Notes: generated by a model not told the origin, from the sequence alone. 64,000 nt of DNA from Microbispora sp. H13382 (GCF_014161445.1 NZ_JABBXA010000001.1:248001-312000), one strand, 5' to 3'. Positions 46,056 to 55,315 are shown, numbered from the stretch's first letter. Made by a program: numbers and translations.

Positions 46056-47639
46056 GTGCCGGAACTTGTGCTGGGCCCGCTGTTGCGTCACGTGGACGCG
46101 GCCGTCGCGACCGTCTGGGTGGAGACCTCGGAGCCGTGTACCGTCCGCGTGCGGGCCGGCGACGCCTGCTCGCAGGAGCGCACCTTCACGGTGCACGGTC
46201 ACCACTACGCCCTGCTCGACGTCGGCATCGACGGGCCGGTGGCCTACGAGGTGGAGCTCGATGACCGGCGGGTGTGGCCGGAAGAGGGCCTGCCGCCGAG
46301 CGTGATCCGCCCGCTCACCCGCCTCGACCGGCTGATCTTCGGCTCCTGCCGCACGAGCGTCCCGCACGAGGAGCCGTACGTGCGCACGCACGGCCCGGAC
46401 GTCCTGCGGGCGTACGGCCTGCGCGTGATGGAGTCGCCGGACGAGCGGCCCGACCTGATCCTGCTGCTGGGCGACCAGGTGTACGCCGACGAGCTCACCC
46501 CGGATATGAAGGAGTTCATCGCCGGGCGCAGGGACGACGGCCCGCAGGAGGTCGTCGACTTCGAGGAGTACGCCGAGCTGTACCGCCAGGCGTGGTCCGA
46601 TCCTCCGGTCCGCTGGCTGATGGCCACGGTCCCCACCCTGATGATCTTCGACGACCACGACGTCAGGGACGACTGGAACACCTCGGCGGCATGGCGTGAG
46701 CAGATGGCCGAGGTGGCCTGGTGGGACCGGCGCATCGTCTCGGCGCTCGGCTCGTACTACGTCTACCAGCACCTGGGGAACCTGCCCCCGGACGAGCGGG
46801 CGGCCGATCCCGTGCTCGCCGCGCTCAAGGCCGGCGGCGGCGACGAGGCGCTCGACGCCTTCGCCCGGCGGGCCGACCGTGAGCCCGACTCGGTGCGCTG
46901 GAGCTACCACCGGGACCTGGGCGACGCCCGGCTGATCGTGCTGGACAGCCGCAGCGCCCGGGTGCTGGAGCCGGGACACCGGCGGATGCTCGACCCCGAG
47001 GAGTGGGACTGGTTCGACAAGCACGCCACGGGCGACTTCGGACACCTGCTCGTCGGGTCCTCGCTGCCGATCCTGCTGCCCGCGGGCATCCACCACGTCG
47101 AGAGCTGGAACGAGGCGGTCTGCGACGGCATCTGGGGCCGCCGGGCGGCGCGGTGGGGCGAGCGGCTGCGGCAGTTTCTCGACCTGGAGCACTGGGGGGC
47201 CTTCCGCCGGTCGTTCGAGGAACTCGCGCGGGTGGTGCTGGAGGTCGCCTCGGGCCGCCGGGGCAGGCCGCCCGCGAGCGTCCTGCTCCTGTCGGGCGAC
47301 GTCCACTACTCCTACATGGCGTCCGTACGGCGCCGGGGCGGCGGGCGCGTCCATCAGATCGTCTGCTCGCCGATCCGCAACCCGCTGAGCCGCACGCTGC
47401 GCTTCGCCAACATCGTGGCGTCGTTCGGGCTGGCGGGCGTGCTCGGCGGGGTGCTGGCCAGGGCGGGCGGCCTTCCCCGGACGCCGGTGCGATGGCAGAT
47501 CAGCAAGGGACCCTGGTTCCCCAACATGATGACCGCCGTCGACCTGGCGCCCGGAGAGGCCAGGGTGACGTGGTTCACCGACACCGGCGACCACGACACG
47601 GTGCTGATCAGGCCCGAGCCTCCCGCAGCACCGCGCTGA
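46056..47639 (+). CDS. PhoD-like metallophosphatase
   Basis: 527 aa, GTG start. An N-terminal Ig-like domain (~1-85) is followed by the phosphatase domain with FGSCRTS, LLLGDQVYADEL, MIFDDHDVRDDWNTS and LLLSGDVHYSYMA, the metal-binding blocks of PhoD/alkaline phosphatase D. No signal peptide is visible, unlike classical Tat-exported PhoD, so it may act in the cytoplasm. The last 32 bases overlap the end of the convergent rocD gene. Confidence 0.88.
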   Translation: MPELVLGPLLRHVDAAVATVWVETSEPCTVRVRAGDACSQERTFTVHGHHYALLDVGIDGPVAYEVELDDRRVWPEEGLPPSVIRPLTRLDRLIFGSCRTSVPHEEPYVRTHGPDVLRAYGLRVMESPDERPDLILLLGDQVYADELTPDMKEFIAGRRDDGPQEVVDFEEYAELYRQAWSDPPVRWLMATVPTLMIFDDHDVRDDWNTSAAWREQMAEVAWWDRRIVSALGSYYVYQHLGNLPPDERAADPVLAALKAGGGDEALDAFARRADREPDSVRWSYHRDLGDARLIVLDSRSARVLEPGHRRMLDPEEWDWFDKHATGDFGHLLVGSSLPILLPAGIHHVESWNEAVCDGIWGRRAARWGERLRQFLDLEHWGAFRRSFEELARVVLEVASGRRGRPPASVLLLSGDVHYSYMASVRRRGGGRVHQIVCSPIRNPLSRTLRFANIVASFGLAGVLGGVLARAGGLPRTPVRWQISKGPWFPNMMTAVDLAPGEARVTWFTDTGDHDTVLIRPEPPAAPR

Positions 47640-48813
47640 GCTGGTCCATCGCCCACTCCAGGTCCTCGCGGGAGACGACGAGCGGCGGCGCGAGGCGGAT
47701 CGTCGAGCCGTGCGTGTCCTTGACGAGCACGCCGCGGCGCATGAGCGCCTCGCTGATCTGCCGGCCCGTGCCGAGCGAGGGGTCGATGTCGACGCCCGCC
47801 CACAGCCCGCGCCCACGCACCGCCACCACACCGGGGCCGAGATCGGCCAGCCGCGCGTGCAGGAACGCGCCCAGCTCGCGGGCCCTGGCCTGATACTCGC
47901 CGGTCTTCAGCAGCCCGATGACCGCGTCGCCGACGGCGCACGCCAGCGGGTTGCCGCCGAAGGTGGAGCCGTGCTGGCCGGGCCCGATCACGCCCAGGAC
48001 GTCGGTGTTCGCGACGACCGCGGAGACCGGGACCACGCCGCCGCCGAGGGCCTTGCCCAGGACGTACAGGTCCGGGACGACCCGCTCGTGGTCGCAGGCG
48101 AACGTATCGCCGGTGCGGCCGAGGCCCGACTGGATCTCGTCGGCCACGAACAGCACGTTGTTGTCGGTGCAGATCTCCCGGACCGCGGCCAGGTAGCCGT
48201 CCGGCGGGACCAGCACGCCGGCCTCGCCCTGGATCGGTTCGAGCAGCACGGCCACGGTGTTCTCGTCGATCGCCTCCCTGACCGCCTCCACGGAGCCGTA
48301 CTTGACGATCCGGAAGCCGGGGGAGAAGGGGCCGAACCCGTCGCGCGACTCGGGGTCGGTGGAGAAGCCCACGATCGTCGTCGTACGGCCGTGGAAGTTG
48401 TCCTCCATCACGACGATGTTGGCCTGACCGGGGGCGACGCCCTTGACCTCGTACCCCCACTTGCGGGCCACCTTGATCGCGGTCTCGACGGCCTCCGCGC
48501 CGGTGTTCATCGGCAGGACCATGTCCTTGCCGCACAGCTCGGAAAGGCCGGTCACGAACGCCGCGAACCGGTCGTGGTAGAACGCCCTGCTGGTCAGCGT
48601 CAGCCGGTCGAGCTGCTCGCGCGCCGCCGCGAGGATCTCGGGGTTGCCGTGGCCGAAGTTCAGCGAGGAGTAGCCGGCCAGGCAGTCGAGATACCGCTTG
48701 CCCTCGACGTCGGTGACCCAGGCGCCCTCGGCGGAGCTGATCACGACGGGCAGCGGGTGGTAGTTGTGCGCACTGTGGCTCTCGCTGAGCCTGATCAGCT
48801 CCTCGGTCTTCAT
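47608..48813 (-). CDS. rocD: Ornithine aminotransferase
   Basis: 401 aa from ATG at 48813, overlapping the upstream stop (ATGA). Class III PLP aminotransferase: MNTGAEAVETAIKVARKWGY, NFHGRTTTIVGFS, FVADEIQSGLGRTG, and the PLP lysine in LGKALGGGVVPVSA. It converts ornithine plus 2-oxoglutarate to glutamate semialdehyde. Coupled to the dimethylargininase-type gene, and followed in the wider locus by glutamate dehydrogenase. Confidence 0.93.
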   Translation of the reverse strand: MKTEELIRLSESHSAHNYHPLPVVISSAEGAWVTDVEGKRYLDCLAGYSSLNFGHGNPEILAAAREQLDRLTLTSRAFYHDRFAAFVTGLSELCGKDMVLPMNTGAEAVETAIKVARKWGYEVKGVAPGQANIVVMEDNFHGRTTTIVGFSTDPESRDGFGPFSPGFRIVKYGSVEAVREAIDENTVAVLLEPIQGEAGVLVPPDGYLAAVREICTDNNVLFVADEIQSGLGRTGDTFACDHERVVPDLYVLGKALGGGVVPVSAVVANTDVLGVIGPGQHGSTFGGNPLACAVGDAVIGLLKTGEYQARARELGAFLHARLADLGPGVVAVRGRGLWAGVDIDPSLGTGRQISEALMRRGVLVKDTHGSTIRLAPPLVVSREDLEWAMDQLSAVLREARA

Positions 48814-49664
48814 CGGATCTCCCTGCTCGGCCGGATCTCGAGGGTGCAGCACTTGGGACCGCCGCCGGACTTGCGCAGCTCGCTGAGGTCGACCGGGACG
48901 ACCTCGAAGCCGCGGCGCTTGAGTTCCAGGATCAACCCGGTCGCCTCGGCGTTGACGACGACGTTGCGGCCGTCGCTCACCGCGTTGAGGCCCAGCACCT
49001 CCGCGTCCGCGGACGTGGCGATGACGGCGTCGGGGAACAGCCGCCGCAGCACCTTTCTGCTGCCCTCGCTGAACGCCTCTGGATAGTACGCGACGTTGCG
49101 GCCGTCCAGCGAAAACAGGGCGGTGTCGAGGTGGTAGAACCTCGGGTCGACCAGGCGCAGCGTGACGACCGGCCGGCCGAGGAACTCCTGGGCCTCCATG
49201 TGCGCCGCCACGTCGGTGCGGAAGCCCGTCCCGGCCAGGATCATCTCGTCGAGCGTCAGGTAGTCGCCCTCGCCCTCGTTGGTGAAGGACGCCTCCAGTG
49301 TCTCGTATCCCCGCTCGCTGAACCACCGCAGGTAGGCGGGGCCCTCGGCCGCTCGCTGCGGGTGGGCGAACCTGGCGCCGTAGACCCGTCCGTCGACCAC
49401 GAGCGCGCCGTTGGCGGCGAACACCATGTCCGGCAGGCCCTCGATCGGGTCGATCAGGCTGACGGTGTGGCCCAGGCTCTCGTACGCCTGCCGGAGGCTG
49501 TCCCACTGCCGCAGCGCCCGTGCGGTGTCGGTCTCCTTCTCCGGGCGCATCCATGGGTTGATGGAATACGAGACCGTGAAGAACTCGGGCCGGCACATCA
49601 GGAAATGCCGGACCGTACCCGTGTGACCACTGTCCGTGGCCTCGGTGGCTGGCGCGAGCGTCAT
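48810..49664 (-). CDS. Dimethylargininase/amidinotransferase-fold guanidino hydrolase
   Basis: 284 aa from ATG at 49664; further upstream in-frame ATG lacks support. Pentein-fold features: PDMVFAANGALVVDG, NEGEGDYLTLDEMILAG (substrate acidic pair), RFYHLDTALF (catalytic His) and the nucleophile cysteine in GGGPKCCTLEI. Family members hydrolyse dimethylarginine to citrulline or act on arginine/citrulline. The fixed linkage to rocD and an Lrp regulator, seen also in mycobacteria (Rv2322c-Rv2324 region), supports a role in arginine catabolism. The exact substrate is open. Confidence 0.85.
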   Translation of the reverse strand: MTLAPATEATDSGHTGTVRHFLMCRPEFFTVSYSINPWMRPEKETDTARALRQWDSLRQAYESLGHTVSLIDPIEGLPDMVFAANGALVVDGRVYGARFAHPQRAAEGPAYLRWFSERGYETLEASFTNEGEGDYLTLDEMILAGTGFRTDVAAHMEAQEFLGRPVVTLRLVDPRFYHLDTALFSLDGRNVAYYPEAFSEGSRKVLRRLFPDAVIATSADAEVLGLNAVSDGRNVVVNAEATGLILELKRRGFEVVPVDLSELRKSGGGPKCCTLEIRPSREIR

Positions 49665-49770
49665 CGTCGACTCCAAGCGGGAAACCGGTGAACGGGACTT
49701 CAGCGTAGGAATCCGGAGACGACAATCCAATGCGCCCGCGTTGCGGTCACATGTGGATCGGTTGCGTCCT

Positions 49771-50220
49771 TCACCCGTTTTGCGGCGATCCGTTAATCAG
49801 CCGGGACAGCACGATCGAGCTCTTGGTGCGCACCACGAACGGCTCGGCCGCCAGGCGTTCGATCACCCGCTCGACGTGCCGTACGTCGGTCGCGCGGATG
49901 TGCAGCAACGCGTCCGCCTCGCCGGTGACCGTGCAGGCCGAGACGACCTCCGGGTGCCGGGACACGGCCATGCCGATCTCCGTGGGGGAGGTCTTGCCCC
50001 GGCAGTACAGCTCGACGTACGCCTCGGTGGTCCAGCCGAGGGCCGACGGCTCCACCCGGGCGCTGAACCCGGTGATCGCGCCACTGGCGACGAGCCGGTC
50101 GACCCGCCTCTTCACGGCCGGAGCCGACAGCCCCACTTGAGTGCCTATCTCGGCGTACGTCGCTCGGGCGTCCTCGACGAGGGCCCGGATGATGGCGCGA
50201 TCGAGCTCGTCCAACTTCAC
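49771..50220 (-). CDS. Lrp/AsnC-family regulator of the rocD locus
   Basis: 149 aa from GTG at 50220 (KLDELDRAIIRALVEDARATYAEIGTQVGLSAPAVKRRVDRLVASGAI is the HTH). The C-terminal RAM domain includes VSACTVTGEADALLHIRATD. Upstream in-frame sequence is Arg/Pro-rich and not typical. It precedes the guanidino hydrolase-rocD pair in the same direction with a 106-bp gap, and probably senses arginine, ornithine or a related amino acid. Confidence 0.9.
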   Translation of the reverse strand: MKLDELDRAIIRALVEDARATYAEIGTQVGLSAPAVKRRVDRLVASGAITGFSARVEPSALGWTTEAYVELYCRGKTSPTEIGMAVSRHPEVVSACTVTGEADALLHIRATDVRHVERVIERLAAEPFVVRTKSSIVLSRLINGSPQNG

Positions 50221-50352
50221 GTGGACCTGTATACAGCCGCCGCGTCCGGCATGCCCCCGCGCCCGGCGTGCCACCCCCGTCCGCGGCAGCGACGACATGC
50301 GCGAGGTGATCACAGGTACGGATTGTCGGTGGCGGTTGAGAGGATCGTCGCC

Positions 50353-51009
50353 ATGACCGAACTCACCTCCGCGATCACCGGTTACTGGGACGCCGCCGCC
50401 GACGCGTTCGACGACGAGCCCGACCACGGCCTGCGGGCTGATCACACGCATGCCGCCTGGGAGCGCCTGCTGCGCGCGTGGGCGCCTTCCCGCCCGGCCG
50501 ACATCCTGGACGTCGGCTGCGGCACCGGCTCGCTGTCGGCGTTGCTGGCCGCGGCCGGGCATCGCGTCACCGGTGTCGACCTGTCACCACGGATGGTGGA
50601 GCGGGCCCGGGCCAAGCTCGCGGACGCCGGGCTCACCGGGCGTTTCCTGGTCGGCGACGCCGCCGTCCCGCCCGTGGGCGGCGAACGGTTCGACATGCTG
50701 CTCTGCCGGCACCTGATCTGGACCCTGCCCGATCCCCATGCCGCGCTGCGCGGTTGGGTCGCCCGGCTTCGCCCGAACGGCCGGCTGGTGCTGATCGAGG
50801 GACGCTGGGGTGAGGCCGGGCAGGCCGGACAGCCCTATGTGACGGGAGCCGAATCGCTGCCCTGGGGCTTCGGCGTCACCGCCGCCGACCTGGCCGACGC
50901 GGTGCGGCCGCTCGTCGCCGACGTGCGTATCGAACCGCTCAGCGACGATCCCGACCTGTGGGGGCGCCCGGTGAGCGATGAACGCTACGCGCTCATCGCC
51001 CATCTCTAG
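50353..51009 (+). CDS. Class I SAM-dependent methyltransferase
   Basis: 218 aa from ATG at 50353. Motif I LDVGCGTGSLSALL (~52-65), VTGVDLSPRMVERARAKL, FDMLLCRHLIWTLPDPHAAL and RPNGRLVLIEGRW all fit the UbiE/Methyltransf_11 group. Substrate unknown. It is divergent from the lrp gene. Confidence 0.85.
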   Translation: MTELTSAITGYWDAAADAFDDEPDHGLRADHTHAAWERLLRAWAPSRPADILDVGCGTGSLSALLAAAGHRVTGVDLSPRMVERARAKLADAGLTGRFLVGDAAVPPVGGERFDMLLCRHLIWTLPDPHAALRGWVARLRPNGRLVLIEGRWGEAGQAGQPYVTGAESLPWGFGVTAADLADAVRPLVADVRIEPLSDDPDLWGRPVSDERYALIAHL

Positions 51010-51063
51010 CCGGCGGGCCGCCCGGGTCCGGCGGCGTTCTGTGCCTTGGGGCGGGCGCTTCGG

Positions 51064-51750
51064 TCAGGCGGCGGCGCGCTTGAGGATGTCCTCGTACACG
51101 CTCGGATCGTCGTAGGAGACGACGGGCCAGCCGATGCCGTACCCGCCGGCCCAGCCGACCTCGATTCCGGGGTTGGCGTGGTCGGTGCCGTCCGGCAGGA
51201 ACAGGTGCGGGCTGCAGTTCACCCCGTCGGCCGCCGCGACGGCGGCCTGCCCGGACAGCGTCGCGCGTGCCCGGCCGTCGTCGAGCGCGGCCGCCAGCGC
51301 GGCCACGTCCACCACCCCGGTGGACGCGGCGGCGTCCAGGATGACCTTGCGGTGGCTGATGCACCGCGACTCGGCCCAAAAGGCCCTCCGCAGCGCCAGG
51401 TCGAGCTGCTCCGAGGCGGTGAGCCCCTGCTCCTTGGCCGCCTGGACGGCCTCCAGCGCGGGCAATGTGGTGGACGGGTACAGCCAGTCCTTCGCCTGCC
51501 ACAGCTGCCACCCCGCGCCGGGCTCGAGCGAGGCCATCCGGGCCACCTCGCTGTCGGTACCCGGCCGGGGGCTGGGTGCCTCGTTGAGCAGTTCCAGAGG
51601 GAAGGCGTGATGGTCGAACCGGACCCGGCCGGTCAGCCCGAGCCGTTCCCGGGTCAGGTGGAGCCGGTGCACCGCGATGTGCGCGAAGGAGCACCAGATG
51701 TCGGAGAAGATGATGATGGTGCCGGGCTCCGGGGACGGTGTCGTCGTCAT
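51064..51750 (-). CDS. DsbA/FrnE-like thioredoxin-fold protein with a single active-site cysteine
   Basis: 228 aa, ATG at 51750 with an AAGGAGAA site close upstream. The start IIIFSDIWCSFAHIAVHRL aligns with FrnE-type DSBA oxidoreductases (usual form CPWC). Here only the first cysteine (20) is kept and the motif reads WCSFAH. Helical insert ~90-180; C-terminal NCSPHLFLPDG contains the family SP/TP cis-proline-like turn. Redox isomerase activity with two cysteines is therefore unlikely; a GST-kappa-like or isomerase role is possible. Confidence 0.75.
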   Translation of the reverse strand: MTTTPSPEPGTIIIFSDIWCSFAHIAVHRLHLTRERLGLTGRVRFDHHAFPLELLNEAPSPRPGTDSEVARMASLEPGAGWQLWQAKDWLYPSTTLPALEAVQAAKEQGLTASEQLDLALRRAFWAESRCISHRKVILDAAASTGVVDVAALAAALDDGRARATLSGQAAVAAADGVNCSPHLFLPDGTDHANPGIEVGWAGGYGIGWPVVSYDDPSVYEDILKRAAA

Positions 51751-51899
51751 CGGCGTTCTCCTTGCGTCGTCTCTTGTCCCACGACGGTTCGTGCGAACCG
51801 AGGATGTGCCGGGGCGCCGGGCGGACCAGATCGTCCGGCGCGGTGTCGGATCTTGCCGGGGCGGCCAGGTCGGCCAGGTCGTCCGCGCGGTGACTTCGC

Positions 51900-52916
51900 T
51901 CAGGTGAGCTGGACGAGCACCGAGCCGGCGATGAGCAGGACGAGACCGGCCAGGCGCGGCGCGGTGAGCGGGCGGCGGGGCAGCCGCAGGAGGCCGTGGT
52001 TGTCGATCACGGCCGAGGCGGCCTGCTGCCCGGTCACGGTCAGGGCGACGGTGGTGGCGGCGCCGATCGCGGGGATGAGCGTGAAGGTCGCGGTGACATA
52101 GGCCGCGGCGCAGGCGCCGCCGAGCCAGCCCCACCAGGGCATCGTGCGCAGCCCGGCGAGTCGCGGCCGGGGGGTGCGGTGCGTCGCCAGCAGGACGATC
52201 AGCACCACGGCGATGGTGATCGTGGCCGCGACGAAGCTGATCATCGCGGTCGTCACCGGCTCGTGGATGTCCTTGCGCAGTGCGGCGTTGACCGCTCCCT
52301 GCACGGGCAGGACGGCGCCGGCGACGATGCCCAGCAGGATCCAGCCGCCCTGGCCGAGGCCGCCCGCCCGGCGCACGCCCGGGATGGCCGGGGCGGTGAG
52401 GGTCGTGGTCCCCGCCCCGCCGGCGGGGCCGCCCGGGGCCCCGGGCGCCGGTCCCGAGGCGGACGGCGCCGGGCGCTGCCCACGGATGATCACGGTGATG
52501 CCGGCCAGGACCGCGAGCGCGCCGAGTGCGATGCCGAGGCTCGGCGGCTTGCGGGCGACGCCGAGCAGGCCGAACAGGTCCAGCCCCAGCGACGCGAACA
52601 TCTGGCCGGTCACGAACAGCCCGGCCGCCGCCAGAGCGCCGAGGCGGGGGAAGAGCAGGATCCCGCTGGTGATGTAGAGCGGGCTTGCGAGCCCGCCGAG
52701 CAGGTGCCAGACCGGCACATCGGGCACGAGGCGGATCGCCCCGATGGCGCCGGCCGCGACCGCGAGGAGCACCAGCAGGGCGGTCGCCACGCTCAACTGC
52801 AGGGTCGAGGCGCCGTACGGCGTGCCGACGGCCTTGTTGAGCTGGAGATTCACCGAGGCCTGCACGGCCAGCAGGCAGCCGGCCAGCAGCGCCGAGGCGA
52901 GGAACAGGGCATGCAT
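51900..52916 (-). CDS. DMT-superfamily transporter (YdcZ/DUF606 duplicated)
   Basis: 338 aa with ten hydrophobic segments in two homologous halves separated by a Gly/Pro/Ala-rich linker (~150-185). The two halves share similar starts (GCLLAVQASVNLQLNKAVG and GAVLPVQGAVNAALRKDI), the YdcZ repeat pattern. Small-molecule exporter, substrate unknown. Its promoter carries two operators and it is divergent from the TetR gene at 53017. Confidence 0.85.
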   Translation of the reverse strand: MHALFLASALLAGCLLAVQASVNLQLNKAVGTPYGASTLQLSVATALLVLLAVAAGAIGAIRLVPDVPVWHLLGGLASPLYITSGILLFPRLGALAAAGLFVTGQMFASLGLDLFGLLGVARKPPSLGIALGALAVLAGITVIIRGQRPAPSASGPAPGAPGGPAGGAGTTTLTAPAIPGVRRAGGLGQGGWILLGIVAGAVLPVQGAVNAALRKDIHEPVTTAMISFVAATITIAVVLIVLLATHRTPRPRLAGLRTMPWWGWLGGACAAAYVTATFTLIPAIGAATTVALTVTGQQAASAVIDNHGLLRLPRRPLTAPRLAGLVLLIAGSVLVQLT

Positions 52917-52937
52917 GGCAGTCCCCCAGGAATAAGT

Positions 52938-52984
52938 GGACGTGCTGTCCGGATGAGACTAGGCGAGAACCGGACATGGTGTCC
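52938..52984. promoter_or_regulatory. Paired TetR operators between the DMT transporter and TetR genes
   Basis: GGACG-tgc-TGTCC (52938-52950) and GGACA-tgg-TGTCC (52972-52984), same 5-3-5 architecture, centres 34 bp apart. The second is perfect. Position between divergent genes fits control of both by the TetR protein. Confidence 0.75.
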
Positions 52985-53016
52985 ATATGGCTGGCGCGAG
53001 GGGCTAGCATGTCCTC

Positions 53017-53718
53017 ATGGCCAACGGGTTGCCGGATTCCGGCGGGAACCGGGCGAACGGCCGCGCCCCGTCGGAGGGGGCAGTCCCGGTCGGCGCCGAC
53101 CGGGAACTGCCCGTGCTGGACCTCGAACCGGGCCGGCCCGCTCCGGTGCGGGAACGGGCGGACGCCGCGCGCAACCGCATGCGCGTGCTGAAGGCGGCGG
53201 AGAAGCTTTTCGCGGAGACAGACGCCCGGCACGTCACGATGGACGAGATCGCCAAGGCGGCGGGCGTGGGCCGGGCCACGCTCTACCGGCGCTATCCGGA
53301 CCCCGCGTCGATCGCGACGGCCCTGCTCGACGAGCACGAACGGCAGGTGCAGGAGCACATCCTGAGCGGTCCGCCGCCGCTCGGCCCGGGGGCCTCACCG
53401 GCCGACCGGCTCGCCGCCTTCCACGTCGCCATGACCGATCTGCTGGAGCGTCACCTGCACCTCGTCCTCGGAGCCGAGACCGGGAGCGCGCGGTTCGGCA
53501 CCGGCGCCTACCGCTTCTGGCGCCTACATGTGCGGATGCTGCTGACCGAGGCGGGGGTGCCGGACCCCGACGCGATGACGGACGCCGTGCTGGCGCCGCT
53601 CGCGCCCGAGGTCTACCAGTTCCAGCGGCACACCCTGGGCCTGTCGCAGGCCCGTGTCACCGAGGCGCTGGTGTGGAGCGCCCGCCGCCTGGCGGGACAC
53701 GACCCAGGTCGTGCCTGA
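53017..53718 (+). CDS. TetR-family regulator
   Basis: 233 aa from ATG at 53017, with an unusually long Pro/Gly-rich N-terminal tail (~45 residues) before the HTH (RMRVLKAAEKLFAETDARHVTMDEIAKAAGVGRATLYRRYPDPASIATALL). The C-terminal ligand domain is of the actinomycete type seen with exporters. Likely represses the divergent DMT exporter through the paired GGACA sites. Some of the N-terminal tail may be untranslated if an internal start is used. Confidence 0.88.
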   Translation: MANGLPDSGGNRANGRAPSEGAVPVGADRELPVLDLEPGRPAPVRERADAARNRMRVLKAAEKLFAETDARHVTMDEIAKAAGVGRATLYRRYPDPASIATALLDEHERQVQEHILSGPPPLGPGASPADRLAAFHVAMTDLLERHLHLVLGAETGSARFGTGAYRFWRLHVRMLLTEAGVPDPDAMTDAVLAPLAPEVYQFQRHTLGLSQARVTEALVWSARRLAGHDPGRA

Positions 53719-53874
53719 CGAATCAAGCCCTGCCGCGCGTGGCCCGGGCGCGGTCGGCCACCAGGCGTGACCAGCCGGGCGAGACCATCACGTCACTGAT
53801 CCGATCCGGCCTGTCCGCGCGGATGGGCGACGGAAGGGCGGCGAGGCGGGAAGCGAGGCCGACGGCGACTCGTC

Positions 53875-54507
53875 TCACCGGGTGCAGTAGTCGCCGATCC
53901 CGTGCTCCAGCAGGTCGAAGGCGCGCTCGGCGTGGTTCCTGATGTCGGCCCTGATCAGCGCCGGGTCCTCCCCGGCCATCTGCCGCATCGCGAAGTGACG
54001 GGTCAGCGCGTGGACGACGGCGCAGATCTGCGCCGCCACCAGCCAGGGGGTCAGGTCGTCGGGCTCGGCGTCGGCGTCCTCCGCGAGCGTCCGGGCGAGC
54101 CGCTCCTCCCGGTTGACGTCCAGCATGCGCACGCGTGACTGCAGGGACACGCTCTCCCGCACCCGCTGCGTGAACAGGTCCAGGCCCTCGCTCATCCCGT
54201 AACGCCAGTCGCCCGCGTCGAGGGCCTCGAAGAAGTCGCGCCGCACCGCTTCGACCGCCGTCTCGCCCGCGCGGCGCTCGCGCACGGCGCGGGCCAGCAG
54301 GTCCTCGGTCTCCTCGCCACGGTCGAGGAACAGGTCCTCCTTCGTGCGGAAGTAGTTGAAGACGGTGTTGACCGACACGTCGGCGGCCCTGGCCACCTCG
54401 GCCACCGTGACGTTGTCGAAGCCCCGTTGCAGGAACAGCCCCATCGCGATGTCCGCGATGCGCTGCCGGGTCTCCCGCTTCTTCCGCTCCCGCAGGCCCT
54501 CTTCCAT
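53875..54507 (-). CDS. TetR-family regulator of the adjacent ABC exporter
   Basis: 210 aa from ATG at 54507 (the longer ATG at 54573 would run through the operator). HTH: RKKRETRQRIADIAMGLFLQRGFDNVTVAEVARAADVSVNTVFNYFRTKEDLFLDRG. C-terminal helical ligand domain. It is divergent from the ATPase gene and flanked by the ACCAAATTTGGT palindrome. Confidence 0.9.
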   Translation of the reverse strand: MEEGLRERKKRETRQRIADIAMGLFLQRGFDNVTVAEVARAADVSVNTVFNYFRTKEDLFLDRGEETEDLLARAVRERRAGETAVEAVRRDFFEALDAGDWRYGMSEGLDLFTQRVRESVSLQSRVRMLDVNREERLARTLAEDADAEPDDLTPWLVAAQICAVVHALTRHFAMRQMAGEDPALIRADIRNHAERAFDLLEHGIGDYCTR

Positions 54508-54543
54508 GCCTCGATTGTAAGGGCGGATGCAAACTTTAAGCGA

Positions 54544-54557
54544 CACCAAATTTGGTG
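54544..54557. promoter_or_regulatory. TetR operator between TetR and ABC exporter genes
   Basis: Perfect 14-bp palindrome CACCAAATTTGGTG, 36 bp upstream of the tetR start and 14 bp upstream of the ATPase start. Binding by the neighbouring TetR would block both promoters. Confidence 0.75.
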
Positions 54558-54571
54558 CTACTCTACCCGGC

Positions 54572-55315
54572 ATGATTCATGCCAGAGGGCTCACCAAGAC
54601 GTTCGGGCCGGTCGAGGCCGTCCGGGGGATCGATCTCGACGTCTCCGCGGGGGAGATCGTCGGTTTCCTCGGACCGAACGGCGCGGGCAAGACCACCACG
54701 CTGCGGATGCTGACCACGCTGCTGCGCCCGACGTCCGGCACCGCCACGGTCGCGGGCGCCGACCTGTTCGCCGACCCCGCGGGCGTGCGCCGCCGCATCG
54801 GCTACGTCGCCCAGGGCGGCGCGTTCGCCCCGTTCTCGCCGGTGGGGGAGGAGCTCGTGCTCCAGGCCCGCCTGTACGGCCTGACCAGGGAGGAGGCCCG
54901 CGAGCGGGTGACCGCCCTGCTCGCCGGGCTCGACCTGCCCGGGGTCGAGGAGCGTACGACGGTCACGATGTCGGGCGGCCAGAAGCGCCGGCTGGACATC
55001 GCGATGGGCCTGCTCCACCGGCCCGAGCTGCTCTTCCTCGACGAGCCCACGACGGGGCTCGACCCGCAGAGCCGCGCCAACCTGTGGGACCACGTGCGGC
55101 GGCTGCGCGAGCGGGACGGCCTGACGGTCTTCCTCACGACCCACTATCTGGAGGAGGCCGACGCGCTCTGCGACCGCGTTCTGATCATCGACCACGGCCG
55201 GATCGTCGCCGGGGGCACGCCGGACGAGCTGAAGTCCGAGCACGGCGCGCGGACCCTCGACGACGTCTTCCTCGCCGTCACCGGCCGCGAGCCGCGCGAG
55301 GGGGCCGCCGCGTGA
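54572..55315 (+). CDS. ABC transporter ATP-binding protein (DrrA-like)
   Basis: 247 aa from ATG at 54572. Walker A GPNGAGKTT at 34-42, signature MSGGQKRRLDIAMGL, Walker B LLFLDEPTTGLDPQSR, H-loop TTHYLEEAD. Daunorubicin-resistance-type ATPase with the C-terminal extension ARTLDDVFLAVTGR. It couples ATP use to the permease in the next, overlapping gene (GTGA). Confidence 0.92.
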   Translation: MIHARGLTKTFGPVEAVRGIDLDVSAGEIVGFLGPNGAGKTTTLRMLTTLLRPTSGTATVAGADLFADPAGVRRRIGYVAQGGAFAPFSPVGEELVLQARLYGLTREEARERVTALLAGLDLPGVEERTTVTMSGGQKRRLDIAMGLLHRPELLFLDEPTTGLDPQSRANLWDHVRRLRERDGLTVFLTTHYLEEADALCDRVLIIDHGRIVAGGTPDELKSEHGARTLDDVFLAVTGREPREGAAA

